64,000 nucleotides of DNA from Enteractinococcus fodinae (GTDB taxonomy: Bacteria; Actinomycetota; Actinomycetes; Actinomycetales; Micrococcaceae): contig NZ_JAVDYJ010000001.1 in the NCBI RefSeq assembly GCF_031458395.1, forward strand, positions 1 through 64,000. Reading direction: 5' to 3'. The notes below the pieces were generated by a model. The model was not told the DNA's origin. It was given only the letters and a program-made list of their open reading frames with translations, and searched no databases. Both the position numbers and the translations under genes were made by a program. Positions 55,224 to 63,788 of this stretch are shown here, one piece after another (the first letter of the stretch is position 1; the number at the start of each line of letters is the position of its first letter).

Positions 55224-55690
55224 AACGATATTCCTTATTTCTTAGTTCTGGACCACCGGTGTGATCCTTGTACCCGCAATGACATTGTCAAAGCGGAATT
55301 CTTGGTGGGCAAAATGCTGCCCTGCACTTCGTCACGGATGCGACAAAGTGCGGCTAATTAGATTGAGCAGGGGAGGGAGAGATCGGAGATCAGAAAACAG
55401 CGGAAGCTTCACGCAAACTTACGATCTGCGATGGAGAGCAACACGGCTCGATTCGCGGTGTTGGAAGTAATGCAATAGTGGAGATGAAATCCCAATTCGT
55501 TCTATAACTCGTACAATCCCGGCTGCCCGGGGCTGGTCCAAACAAGATCTTTCTGACCTCGTCCGCTCTTCATCGTACAGTGCGGAATCCGCAACTGGAA
55601 GACCTAAGCGTTATGAACAGCATGTTTAACTGTAACCGCTATAAAGGAAATTACCTAATCCTCAAGAAACCTTTATCTGACAAGGTGGGT
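55224..55690. other. 467-base gap between cspA and the MocR-type gene
   Basis: Should hold the promoter and perhaps a long leader of cspA, as is common for cold-shock genes. A TTGACA-like box (minus strand, 55286-55291) is seen, without a good -10 at normal spacing. No gene seen. Confidence 0.4.
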
Positions 55691-57025
55691 TTAACGTCCT
55701 AATACCTCTGCTAGATCGGCAACAAACTGCCCCATCTGCTCGGCGGTGAGCTGGTGAATCGTGACGCGGATGTGGTTCATGGCGTCGTCGGTGTCATCCA
55801 ATGAGAATTCTGCCCCGTCACGAACGAGCCAACCGTAGTCTGCTAGTGCCGTCACTATTGGTGCGGCAGGGGTCTCCAGATTGATCCACGCATTGACCCC
55901 GTCTGCCGATGTTGCCGCAATACCTTTGGCGGCGAGTTGCTCCACCAAGTCTGCGTTCGCGCGAGCGTATTCGTCAGCAGCATGCGCCAGCTGACGTGGG
56001 GTCTCAGGGTGTGACGTGAGTAAGTACGTCAACCGCTGTAATAAGTGTGAGACCCACATCGCCCCGGATCGAATATGCGCCGCGAGCCGAGCTGCGGTGA
56101 GTCTATCTGAGCCGACAATCCCCACGCGTAAATCAGGTCCTAAAGATTTCGATACGGAGCGTACCAGTGCCCAACGCGGATGGCCTTCGGGGATAATCGA
56201 ACGGTACTGATGCCCAGACACTTGCCAGAAGTGATCATCTTCCACGATCAGTACGTGTGGATACTCGGACAGCAATGCTGCTAGGTCTCGGGCTCGTGCA
56301 GCCGAAATTACCGCGCCGGTGGGATTATGCGCTCTCGGGGTGACCACCAGCGCACGGATGCCTTCCTCTAATGCGGAGCGCAGGCCATCGACCGTGAGGC
56401 CCTGATTATCCACGGGCATGGGGACCGGGCGGTATCCGGCGGCTTGAGCGGTTTGCAGTGTGGTGAGAAAACACGGTTGTTCGAACCCGACCGCGTCGCC
56501 GATGGTCAAAGAATCAGCCAGCAAGCGTTGCACGGCATCTGCTGAGCCGGCGGTGACCGTCAGTTCGGCTTCACCCAGATCAGCGGCGAAGACCCCACGG
56601 GCCCACTTGGCTAAGTCAGGGTCAATGACCGGTTGGCCATACAGTACAGGTTCATCTGCGGTGAGTTGGGCTAGCGCTGTGGTCGCATCTGGCAGAAGAT
56701 CAGGATCAGGGTTGCCCGAAGCAATATCAACCAGACCCGGCGCGTGCGTGAAGCCTTCTTGGGGGAGTGGTTGGAGGTCCACGATTCTCGTACCGGCTCG
56801 TCCCCGGGTGACAGCTACCCCAGCCTGTACCAGCAGGCCATATGCGGCGACGACAGTATTCCGATTAACTGAAAGCTGCTCGGCCAACGCCCGGACTGGT
56901 GGCAAGCTCGCGCCGGGCTCCAACTGCCCGGTGTCGACCAGGTCGCGTACCGCTTCGGCGATCTCAGCGGCGGTACGTGCGGTGATCGACGCGATCGGGT
57001 CAGACGCGGGAGATGACTCGGGCAC
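55691..57025 (-). CDS. MocR-type GntR regulator with aminotransferase domain (PdxR-like)
   Basis: 444 residues. An N-terminal GntR winged helix (SLPPVRALAEQLSVNRNTVVAAYGLL) is joined to a fold-type I aminotransferase domain with HNPTGAVIS and the likely PLP-lysine in VRSVSKSLGPDLRVG near 290. MocR/PdxR proteins sense PLP and control vitamin B6 genes. The 73-base spacer to the divergent PLP-homeostasis gene holds an imperfect inverted repeat (AAGCC-GTCT / AGAC-GGGCTT), a possible site. Target genes are inferred. Confidence 0.88.
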   Translation of the reverse strand: MPESSPASDPIASITARTAAEIAEAVRDLVDTGQLEPGASLPPVRALAEQLSVNRNTVVAAYGLLVQAGVAVTRGRAGTRIVDLQPLPQEGFTHAPGLVDIASGNPDPDLLPDATTALAQLTADEPVLYGQPVIDPDLAKWARGVFAADLGEAELTVTAGSADAVQRLLADSLTIGDAVGFEQPCFLTTLQTAQAAGYRPVPMPVDNQGLTVDGLRSALEEGIRALVVTPRAHNPTGAVISAARARDLAALLSEYPHVLIVEDDHFWQVSGHQYRSIIPEGHPRWALVRSVSKSLGPDLRVGIVGSDRLTAARLAAHIRSGAMWVSHLLQRLTYLLTSHPETPRQLAHAADEYARANADLVEQLAAKGIAATSADGVNAWINLETPAAPIVTALADYGWLVRDGAEFSLDDTDDAMNHIRVTIHQLTAEQMGQFVADLAEVLGR

Positions 57026-57098
57026 TAAAGCTCCTCCACAAGCCGTCTAAGACGGGCTTTTTAGGGTCGAATATCTGCCTCTATGTTACATTTTTGAC

Positions 57099-57839
57099 AT
57101 GTCCACGCCTGAGAATCAGCCAGATGTCGCCGTTACCGAAGAGCAATTCCGAGAAGCTCTTGCTGAAGTCCAACACAATATTGCGGCCGCTGCCGCCCGC
57201 GTCGATCGGGACCCGGCCGAAATCCGGCTCTTACCGGTATCCAAGACCGTGCCTGAAGCACGACTCCGGGCTGCTTATGCCGCAGGTGTGACCCAGTTTG
57301 GCGAGAATAAGGTACAAGAAGCTGAGGCGAAGGCACAGGCTATGGCCGATCTCGATGCGCACTGGGCGATTATTGGTCCATTACAGTCCAATAAGACTCG
57401 TGAAGTCGCCGAGTTTGCCCATGAGTTTCAGGCACTTGATCGGCTTCGGATCGCTAGACGCCTCGACACGCACTTGAAGGAACTTGGCCGGACCCTAGAA
57501 GTGTATGTACAGGTCAACGTTTCGGGTGAAGAGGCGAAGTCTGGTCTGCACCCCAACGAAGTTGAAGACTTCCTCGAAGAACTTCGGGAATTTGATGCCC
57601 TGCATCTCAAGGGGTTGATGACGATGGCCGTACATACTGATGATGAGCAGCTCATCCGCCAGAATTTTGCGATTTTACGTGAGTTGCGGGATGAGTTACG
57701 CAAGCGCCGACCGGAGTTGATCGGTGAGGGCGGGTTGTCGATGGGAATGACTAATGACTATCAGCTCGCGATCGAAGAGGGCGCCACGGTAGTGCGCGTA
57801 GGAACCGCGATCTTCGGTGCGAGGGATTACTCGAAATAG
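57099..57839 (+). CDS. PLP homeostasis protein (YggS/PLPBP family)
   Basis: 246 residues with the alanine-racemase-like barrel: LLPVSKTVPEARLRAAY, whose lysine holds PLP, then FGENKVQEAEAKA, HWAIIGPLQSNKTREV and LSMGMTNDYQLAIEEGATVVRVG. It buffers PLP and has no catalytic role known. No ribosome site precedes the ATG and a TATGTT box lies about 11 bases before it, so the mRNA may be leaderless. Divergent from the MocR-type regulator. Confidence 0.93.
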   Translation: MSTPENQPDVAVTEEQFREALAEVQHNIAAAAARVDRDPAEIRLLPVSKTVPEARLRAAYAAGVTQFGENKVQEAEAKAQAMADLDAHWAIIGPLQSNKTREVAEFAHEFQALDRLRIARRLDTHLKELGRTLEVYVQVNVSGEEAKSGLHPNEVEDFLEELREFDALHLKGLMTMAVHTDDEQLIRQNFAILRELRDELRKRRPELIGEGGLSMGMTNDYQLAIEEGATVVRVGTAIFGARDYSK

Positions 57840-58745
57840 TGTTATCCACAGCACTGTCCACAAGTGTGAATAAATTACAGAGCTGTAAGTCTCGCAGTCA
57901 ACCCATTTTTGTAGGTGTTTTGTCGCCAGGTACCGATCTGTGCCTTGCCACCGGTCGACGCTGGTGCGCTAGGCGGCCCACACTAAGCTCCAGCGTCATT
58001 CCAGAACCCTGCTCTGGTAGGGCCTGAGTTCGCCTCGCAAGCTTTACCTAGAACAGATGTAAGGCCGGAGAGGTTCGCCGCGACGACGTAAATAGTGTGT
58101 CAAAGGTCACGAACTCAGATCGGTGAACAATCTGCGCATGTTTTGTTGCTTGTAACTTCACATTCATCTTCCACCGAAGTGGGTTTAATCTCGCCAAAAG
58201 TTCCTTTCAAGCACCTGATCGCTCTTTTCGGGATCCCACTTGAAATTTCTCGAACTTTTAGTGACTCGTTCGCGTCCTTCGCGACATACCGGAGAATACG
58301 CCGAACTCTCGCGAAATGACATGAATGTAGTTTACCCACAGCTTGTGTACAACCTGTGGATAATGCCTGTTGAAAGTGTGGACAGCGTGAAATTTCAATG
58401 AATTTCAGGATGTCAAATCGCAAAAAATAGGGGTATTAATTTCTTAATTCACAGCCTGTGGGCATTGAATCTCCATGTCAGACAGGGGTGTGTGGATAGT
58501 GCGCATAAGTATTCCACCTCTATTCCACAGCTTGTGCACAACCTGTGCAAAGTAATCCACAAGTTATCCACAAAAGGGTGGTTATCCACAGTTGATCGTG
58601 TGCCTTTCGCGGAGTATCGTCATCGGGTACTAGCTCGTAGCGGCCGGTATTGGCATATAGAAATATGCGTGCATCGGCCGTCCTACGAGCTCAAGTTTTG
58701 AGGCATTCTGCTGCCGGGGTAGGGGAGGGCACTTTTAAGAGAACA
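57840..58745. other. DnaA-box-dense non-coding block upstream of dnaB
   Basis: 906 bases without a plausible gene. Perfect TTATCCACA boxes: 57842-57850 (+), 58355-58363 (-), 58564-58572 (+) and 58582-58590 (+). Near matches: 57854-57862, 58332-58340, 58343-58351, 58377-58385, 58491-58499, 58521-58529, 58532-58540 and 58553-58561. A module of three boxes occurs twice (58336-58360 and 58525-58549, two mismatches in 25 bases). An AT-rich stretch, 58389-58452, lies between box groups and contains AATAGGGGTATTA, also found in oriC. It could be a second initiation or DnaA-titration site, or a DnaA-controlled dnaB leader. Confidence 0.8.
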
Positions 58746-60119
58746 ATGGCAAACTTTAACGCAATGGAAACTGCCAACGGAGTGTCAGCGAACCCTAGAA
58801 CTCCACCTCAAGACCTTGACGCGGAGCGCTCTGTTCTGGGCGCGATGATGCTCTCTACTGACGCGATCGCCGAAGTCTCGGAAATCTTGCGTCCCAATGA
58901 CTTTTATTCCCCAGGTCATGAGCTGGTCTATACAGCTATTACCGACCTCTTTGCAGCCGGTGAGCCCGCCGATGCGATCACCGTGACCTCTATGTTGGAT
59001 CGCCGTAAGGAACTGTCGCGTGTCGGCGGTGCCGCGGAAATCCACACGCTGGTTCAGGCTGTCCCGACAGCAGCCAACGCCTCGTTCTACGCCGAAATCG
59101 TCGCCGAGAAGGCGATTCTGCGCCGTATCGTCAACGTCGGTGCCAAGATCTCTCAGATGGGCTACAGCGCCGACGGAGAAGTCGAAGAGATCGTCAACGA
59201 GGCGCAAGCCGAGATATACAAGGTCGGGGAAAACCGCACCGGTGATGATTACGTCGCACTGGGTGACATCCTGGCCGAAACCATCGATGAGATCGAAGCG
59301 GCATCCACCACCGGGGATGGCTTGTCCGGGGTGCCCACCAACTTTGACGAGTTCGATGAGCTGACCCAGGGACTCCACGGCGGACAAATGGTCGTCATCG
59401 CCGCCCGTCCGGCAGTTGGGAAGTCGACGCTGGGCTTGGACTTTGCTCGTGCGGCCGCCATTGGTCACGGGATGACCACTGCGTTTTTCTCCTTGGAAAT
59501 GTCGAAAACCGAAATCGCCATGCGGCTGCTGTCGGCCGAGGCAACCATCTCACTGCAAGACTTGCGTAAAGGCACCCTGGATGAGGGCCAATGGCGCAAG
59601 ATGGCACTGACCTTGCAGAAGCTCAACGAAGCACCGTTTTTCATCGACGACTCACCGAACATGTCGATGATGGAAATTCGCGCGAAGTGTCGCCGGTTGA
59701 AACAGCAGCACAACCTCAAGATGGTCGTGCTGGACTATCTGCAGCTGATGAGCTCGGGCAAGCGCGTGGAATCCCGCCAGCAAGAGGTGGCCGAATTCTC
59801 GCGTGCGCTGAAACTGTTGGCCAAAGAACTTGAGGTTCCGGTTATTGCGTTGTCACAGCTGAACCGTGGCTCTGAACAACGTACTGATAAGCGCCCGCAG
59901 GTCTCGGATCTGCGTGAGTCCGGTTCGATTGAACAGGATGCGGACATGGTCATCTTGTTGCACCGTGAGGACATGTACGACAAGGAATCTCCGCGTGCTG
60001 GTGAAGCTGACCTGATTGTCGCCAAGCACCGTAACGGTCCGACAAAAACCATCGAACTCGCGTTCCAGGGCCACTACTCACGGTTCGCCAACATGGCGCC
60101 ATCGGATGGTGGGTTCTAG
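58746..60119 (+). CDS. dnaB: Replicative DNA helicase DnaB
   Basis: About 457 residues. N-terminal primase-interacting domain (PPQDLDAERSVLGAMMLS), linker, and RecA-like motor with Walker A AARPAVGKSTLGLDFA near 250 and VVLDYLQLMSS near 350. It unwinds DNA at the fork as a hexamer; no intein is present, unlike in some mycobacteria. I start it at the ATG of MANFNAME; the open frame upstream runs into the DnaA-box block. Confidence 0.97.
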   Translation: MANFNAMETANGVSANPRTPPQDLDAERSVLGAMMLSTDAIAEVSEILRPNDFYSPGHELVYTAITDLFAAGEPADAITVTSMLDRRKELSRVGGAAEIHTLVQAVPTAANASFYAEIVAEKAILRRIVNVGAKISQMGYSADGEVEEIVNEAQAEIYKVGENRTGDDYVALGDILAETIDEIEAASTTGDGLSGVPTNFDEFDELTQGLHGGQMVVIAARPAVGKSTLGLDFARAAAIGHGMTTAFFSLEMSKTEIAMRLLSAEATISLQDLRKGTLDEGQWRKMALTLQKLNEAPFFIDDSPNMSMMEIRAKCRRLKQQHNLKMVVLDYLQLMSSGKRVESRQQEVAEFSRALKLLAKELEVPVIALSQLNRGSEQRTDKRPQVSDLRESGSIEQDADMVILLHREDMYDKESPRAGEADLIVAKHRNGPTKTIELAFQGHYSRFANMAPSDGGF

Positions 60120-60158
60120 CCATTCACCGCACCGGGTGCCATTTGGCATACTGGTGAC

Positions 60159-61358
60159 ATGGCAACATCCAAGTTTTCCCCCAGTCGTCGCTCCGCAGTT
60201 CCCAGATTCCAAGTCATGGACATCGTCGGCGATGTCGAGGCTATGAAAGCCCAAGACTACGACGTCATTTCGCTGGGTGCCGGTGAACCCAGCGGGGGAG
60301 CGCCCGCAGCGGTGAACCGTGAGGCAGCCCGCCTGCATAACGCCGATGTGCCGATCTTCAACTACACCCCATCATTGGGCACTCGGAAACTGCGCGAAGC
60401 GATCGCAGGACACTACCGCCGGTGGTACGACCTCGAGATCGGGTACGAATCGGTTGCCGTCACCACGGGCTCCTCGGGCGCATTCGTGGCAAGTTTTCTG
60501 GCTGCTTTTGACGTCGGGGACCGAGTCGGACTGGCCCGACCCGGGTATCCTGCCTACCGCAATATTTTGCGCGCGCTCGATGTCGATGTCGTTGATTTAC
60601 CCGCCGGGGTGGAATCCAACTTCCGCTTCGACGTCAATCGCCTGGCGGAGTGTCACGCACAACAACCCTTGGACGGGCTGATCCTGGCCTCCCCGAATAA
60701 CCCGACCGGCACGATGGTGCCGCGCGAAGATATGCGCCAACTCGCGATCTGGTGCGCCGAAAATGGGGTGCGACTGATTTCAGATGAGATCTACCACGGC
60801 ATCACCTTTGGAGAAGACCGCGGGACCTCGGCTTGGGAGTATGACCGCAACGCAATCGTCATCTCCTCATTTTCCAAATACTGGGGCATGCCCGGCTGGC
60901 GTCTCGGGTGGATGCTCATGCCCGAAGACTTAGCTCCGGCGGTCTCTGGGCTGGCCGGATCCATCTCACTGTGCCCGCCGGCCGCCGGTCAATATGCCGC
61001 CATCGCAGCCTTCACCGATGACGCCTACGCCGAAGCGGATGCCGAGGTCGCCGAGTTCGCCCGGACCCGGCAGCTGGTGTTGGATAACGTCGAACGCCTT
61101 GAGTGGCGCAATGCCGCCCCCGCAGACGGGGCGTTCTACTACTATGCACAACCGTCGAAAAAGATTTTGAACCACTACGGGAATACGGTGGCGTACGCCG
61201 CGGACATGTTGCAGCGTGCTCACGTTGCCGTCATTCCAGGGGTCGATTTCGACGGTGTCGAGGGGGATCAGTTCATCCGCATTTCCTTTGCCGCCGGGTA
61301 CGAAGCTGTGGCCCGTGCCATTGAGCGCATCGTCGAATTCAACGCGACCATCGACTAA
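60159..61358 (+). CDS. PLP-dependent aminotransferase, class I/II
   Basis: 399 residues, fold type I. PNNPTGTMVPRE, DEIYHGITFGE and the PLP-lysine motif SSFSKYWGMPGWRLGWML near 250 are present. It exchanges an amino group between an amino acid and a 2-oxo acid; the sequence alone does not give the substrate, although AspC/AlaT-like subgroups look similar. Starts 39 bases after dnaB. Confidence 0.9.
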   Translation: MATSKFSPSRRSAVPRFQVMDIVGDVEAMKAQDYDVISLGAGEPSGGAPAAVNREAARLHNADVPIFNYTPSLGTRKLREAIAGHYRRWYDLEIGYESVAVTTGSSGAFVASFLAAFDVGDRVGLARPGYPAYRNILRALDVDVVDLPAGVESNFRFDVNRLAECHAQQPLDGLILASPNNPTGTMVPREDMRQLAIWCAENGVRLISDEIYHGITFGEDRGTSAWEYDRNAIVISSFSKYWGMPGWRLGWMLMPEDLAPAVSGLAGSISLCPPAAGQYAAIAAFTDDAYAEADAEVAEFARTRQLVLDNVERLEWRNAAPADGAFYYYAQPSKKILNHYGNTVAYAADMLQRAHVAVIPGVDFDGVEGDQFIRISFAAGYEAVARAIERIVEFNATID

Positions 61359-61477
61359 CTCGGCGCGACGAGCTTGCTGACAATTGGCTGAAAGTTCACT
61401 CAAATCGGATGACATTCTCAGGAATTCCCGTTAGCGTCGTTAACGAACCTGTCCCCGAAGAACCCGAGGTGAACACT

Positions 61478-61675
61478 ATGGGATTCGACGAAAAAGCAGA
61501 TGCCATGAAAGATAAAGTGTCCGGCAAGGTCAAAGAAGGCGCTGGGAAAGCGACCGGCGACTCCCGGACCGAAGCCGAGGGTAAAGGTGAGAATCTCAAA
61601 GGCAAAGCCAAAGAAGGACTCACCGATGCGAAAGACAAAGCCAAAGGATTTGGCGACAGCCTGAAAAACGACTAA
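61478..61675 (+). CDS. CsbD family stress protein
   Basis: 65 residues, lysine/glutamate/glycine-rich and probably poorly folded: GFDEKADAMKDKVSGKVKEG continues with repeats of the K-G-K/E-A type typical of CsbD. The family is induced in general stress; role unknown. ATG with GAGGTG upstream; the frame to the left (23 codons) is not protein-like. Confidence 0.9.
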   Translation: MGFDEKADAMKDKVSGKVKEGAGKATGDSRTEAEGKGENLKGKAKEGLTDAKDKAKGFGDSLKND

Positions 61676-61690
61676 CGACAACATTCCACG

Positions 61691-61727
61691 AAAGAACCGG
61701 GACGGCAGTACGCCGCCCCGGTTCTTT
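61691..61727. terminator. Terminator after csbD
   Basis: AAAGAACCGGG pairs with CCCGGTTCTTT around an inner GC-rich part, 15 bases past the stop. The outer A/T tracts suit both directions. Confidence 0.85.
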
Positions 61728-61788
61728 GCTGTGGAGGTCCGTTAGGCTGGACACGTATCCCAGAACCACTCGACATTCAAGGAGTACC

Positions 61789-62352
61789 ATGGTCGATATC
61801 AACGAACTCGCACGCATCGGCAACGATCCATTCGCCCGCCTCGATGAGGCCGCCGAATTCACCGTCACTTCAAATACCGTAACCCAAGGCCAAGAATGGC
61901 CAACCGCTCAATACTCAGGTGCCATGGGCGTGCCCAACGGCCAAGACATCTCCCCATACCTGGCATGGTCCGGCGCGCCAGAGGGCACCAAATCTTACGC
62001 CGTGACAGTCTTTGACCCAGATGCGCCAACCGGTTCCGGCTTCTGGCACTGGTCAGTGGGCAACATCCCAGCCGACGTTACCGAACTGGCTGAAAACGCC
62101 GGTACCGCTGACGGTTCCGGTCTGCCCGAGGGCGCCTTCCAGCTCAAACACGACGGCGGCGGACGCGGCTTTATCGGTGCCGCCCCACCAGCAGGCCACG
62201 GCGCACACCGCTACATCATTACCGTCCACGCCTTAAGCGTCGAAAAACTCGACATTCCAGAAGACGCGTCCAACGCGTTCTTCGGCTTCAACCGTTTCGG
62301 CAACACATTAGGCCGCGCAACGATGACGGTCTACGGCATCGTCGAAGAGTAA
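61789..62352 (+). CDS. YbhB/YbcL family Raf kinase inhibitor-like (PEBP) protein
   Basis: 187 residues. The PEBP anion pocket is clear in VFDPDAPTGSGFWHWSVGNIP, and GGRGFIGAAPPAGHGAHRYIITVHAL follows. Bacterial members are soluble, with unknown ligands. ATG with AAGGAG eight bases upstream. Confidence 0.93.
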   Translation: MVDINELARIGNDPFARLDEAAEFTVTSNTVTQGQEWPTAQYSGAMGVPNGQDISPYLAWSGAPEGTKSYAVTVFDPDAPTGSGFWHWSVGNIPADVTELAENAGTADGSGLPEGAFQLKHDGGGRGFIGAAPPAGHGAHRYIITVHALSVEKLDIPEDASNAFFGFNRFGNTLGRATMTVYGIVEE

Positions 62353-62389
62353 GAATCTCGGCCGCACCGTGGGTGTTAGGCTTAGCAAG

Positions 62390-63103
62390 GTGACTACCCA
62401 TCAAGCAGCCGTAGACTCCCACGGTGCCACCGTGGCCGAGATGTTCGATCAAATCGCCGACCGTTATGACCTCATGAACCTGGTCATGACGTGGGGGCAA
62501 GAGCCCCGTTTCATCCGCGATACTGTCGCTGCCCTCAAACTCGGACCCACCCCAAAAGTGCTCGATATTGCGACCGGCACGGGCGATCTCGCATTTGAAG
62601 CTGCCAACCAGCGCTACGGTGCTGAAGTCCACGGGCTGGATATCTCCAACGAGATGCTCGAAGTCGCACGTCGCCGTCCCGGGGGCCAAAATATCACCTG
62701 GCTGACCGGGGATGCCATGGCGCTGCCTTATGAGGATGACACGTTTGATGCGATCACCCACGGGTACCTGCTGCGCAACGTCACCGACATCGCCGCGACC
62801 CTGAAAGAACAGTACCGGGTTCTGAAACCCGGGGGCATGATGAGCTGTTTAGAAATGTCACCGGCACCGCGTGATGTGATCAAACCGTTTTCCACCGCCT
62901 ACATCAAATACATTGTCCCGCGCTTGGCCAACGCCATTACCCAAAACCCGGACGCCTACGAGTACCTGTCCCGCACCTCACGAGCCTTCCACACCGCCGA
63001 CCGGGTCGAGCACATGATGCAAGAAGCCGGCTTCGTCGCCACGGGATACCGCTCGTATATGTTCGGCACCATGGCCATCCACTGGGCACAAAAGCCCGCA
63101 TAG
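62390..63103 (+). CDS. menG: Demethylmenaquinone methyltransferase
   Basis: About 238 residues of the UbiE/MenG family. EMFDQIADRYDLMNLVMTWGQEPRF opens the fold, VLDIATGTGDLAFEAA binds AdoMet, and YLLRNVTDIAATLKEQYRVLKPGG follows. It adds the last methyl group in menaquinone synthesis, in keeping with an actinobacterial respiratory chain. GTG start chosen at MTTHQAA; a GTG seven codons upstream is possible. Neither has a strong ribosome site. Confidence 0.92.
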   Translation: MTTHQAAVDSHGATVAEMFDQIADRYDLMNLVMTWGQEPRFIRDTVAALKLGPTPKVLDIATGTGDLAFEAANQRYGAEVHGLDISNEMLEVARRRPGGQNITWLTGDAMALPYEDDTFDAITHGYLLRNVTDIAATLKEQYRVLKPGGMMSCLEMSPAPRDVIKPFSTAYIKYIVPRLANAITQNPDAYEYLSRTSRAFHTADRVEHMMQEAGFVATGYRSYMFGTMAIHWAQKPA

Positions 63104-63122
63104 CATCCCCAAGACCACGGGT

Positions 63123-63671
63123 ATGTCACGGTATTTCATCGGGCTCATGGTCCCGGCAAGGATCCAGGATCAGCTGACGACCTTTGCCAGAACCATCCAG
63201 GCCACCCTGCCTGATCAGCATCCCTATCAGTTGTCGTGGAATGCACCAGCGGACCTGCACTGCACCCTGCTCTATGTCGGTCCAACCGACGAAGAAACAC
63301 ACCTGAGAAGTGAGATGCACCGCATCGCAGCCCATGTGCCACCGGCTACCATCACCATCAGTGGTGTAACACACTGGCTGGGGCGCAACAGCCTGGCCCT
63401 GGCCGCCACCGGAGCCGAGCTAGCGGGGACACGATTTATTAACGAACTGGCTCACCTGTCATCCGATGCGCGGGCCGGCACGCGACCCTTCTACGGACAC
63501 GTGACGCTGGGCCGAGTCCGCCCGGTCCCGACCCAAGGGCAGGACCCCTTCGTGGGGCATGACATTGAGCCACTCGCCTGGACGGCGACCTCGGTGCAAC
63601 TGGTCAAAAGCCAGGACCAACCCGGCCCGCGACGCTATCAGATCGTCTCGGATGCCCGCTTCGGCGGCTAG
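63123..63671 (+). CDS. 2'-5' RNA ligase-like phosphodiesterase (ThpR family)
   Basis: 182 residues with both H-x-T-L motifs of the 2H fold: HCTLLYVG near 47 and HVTLGRVR near 138. Members open 2',3'-cyclic phosphates (RNA 2',3'-cyclic phosphodiesterase) and may join 2'-5' bonds. Starts 20 bases after menG; no clear ribosome site, so coupling is likely. Confidence 0.88.
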   Translation: MSRYFIGLMVPARIQDQLTTFARTIQATLPDQHPYQLSWNAPADLHCTLLYVGPTDEETHLRSEMHRIAAHVPPATITISGVTHWLGRNSLALAATGAELAGTRFINELAHLSSDARAGTRPFYGHVTLGRVRPVPTQGQDPFVGHDIEPLAWTATSVQLVKSQDQPGPRRYQIVSDARFGG

Positions 63672-63788
63672 GCTCAATCAGCGTCCTGTCACGATCCAAA
63701 GCATCACACCCGCGATGGTCTCTTCACAGGGCTTTATCAACACAGTAGCGTTGAAGTAATCCAAAGCTTGTGAGAGGGGAGTAGCCCT

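Noticed and set aside
57026-57098. Hairpin-like AAGCCGTCT/AGACGGGCTT followed by TTTTT as a terminator
   Set aside because: It lies between divergent starts, so a terminator makes little sense; a regulator site is more likely.
58650-58745. N-terminal extension of DnaB by 32 codons
   Set aside because: The sequence is unlike DnaB N-termini and lacks a ribosome site; MANFNAME fits better.
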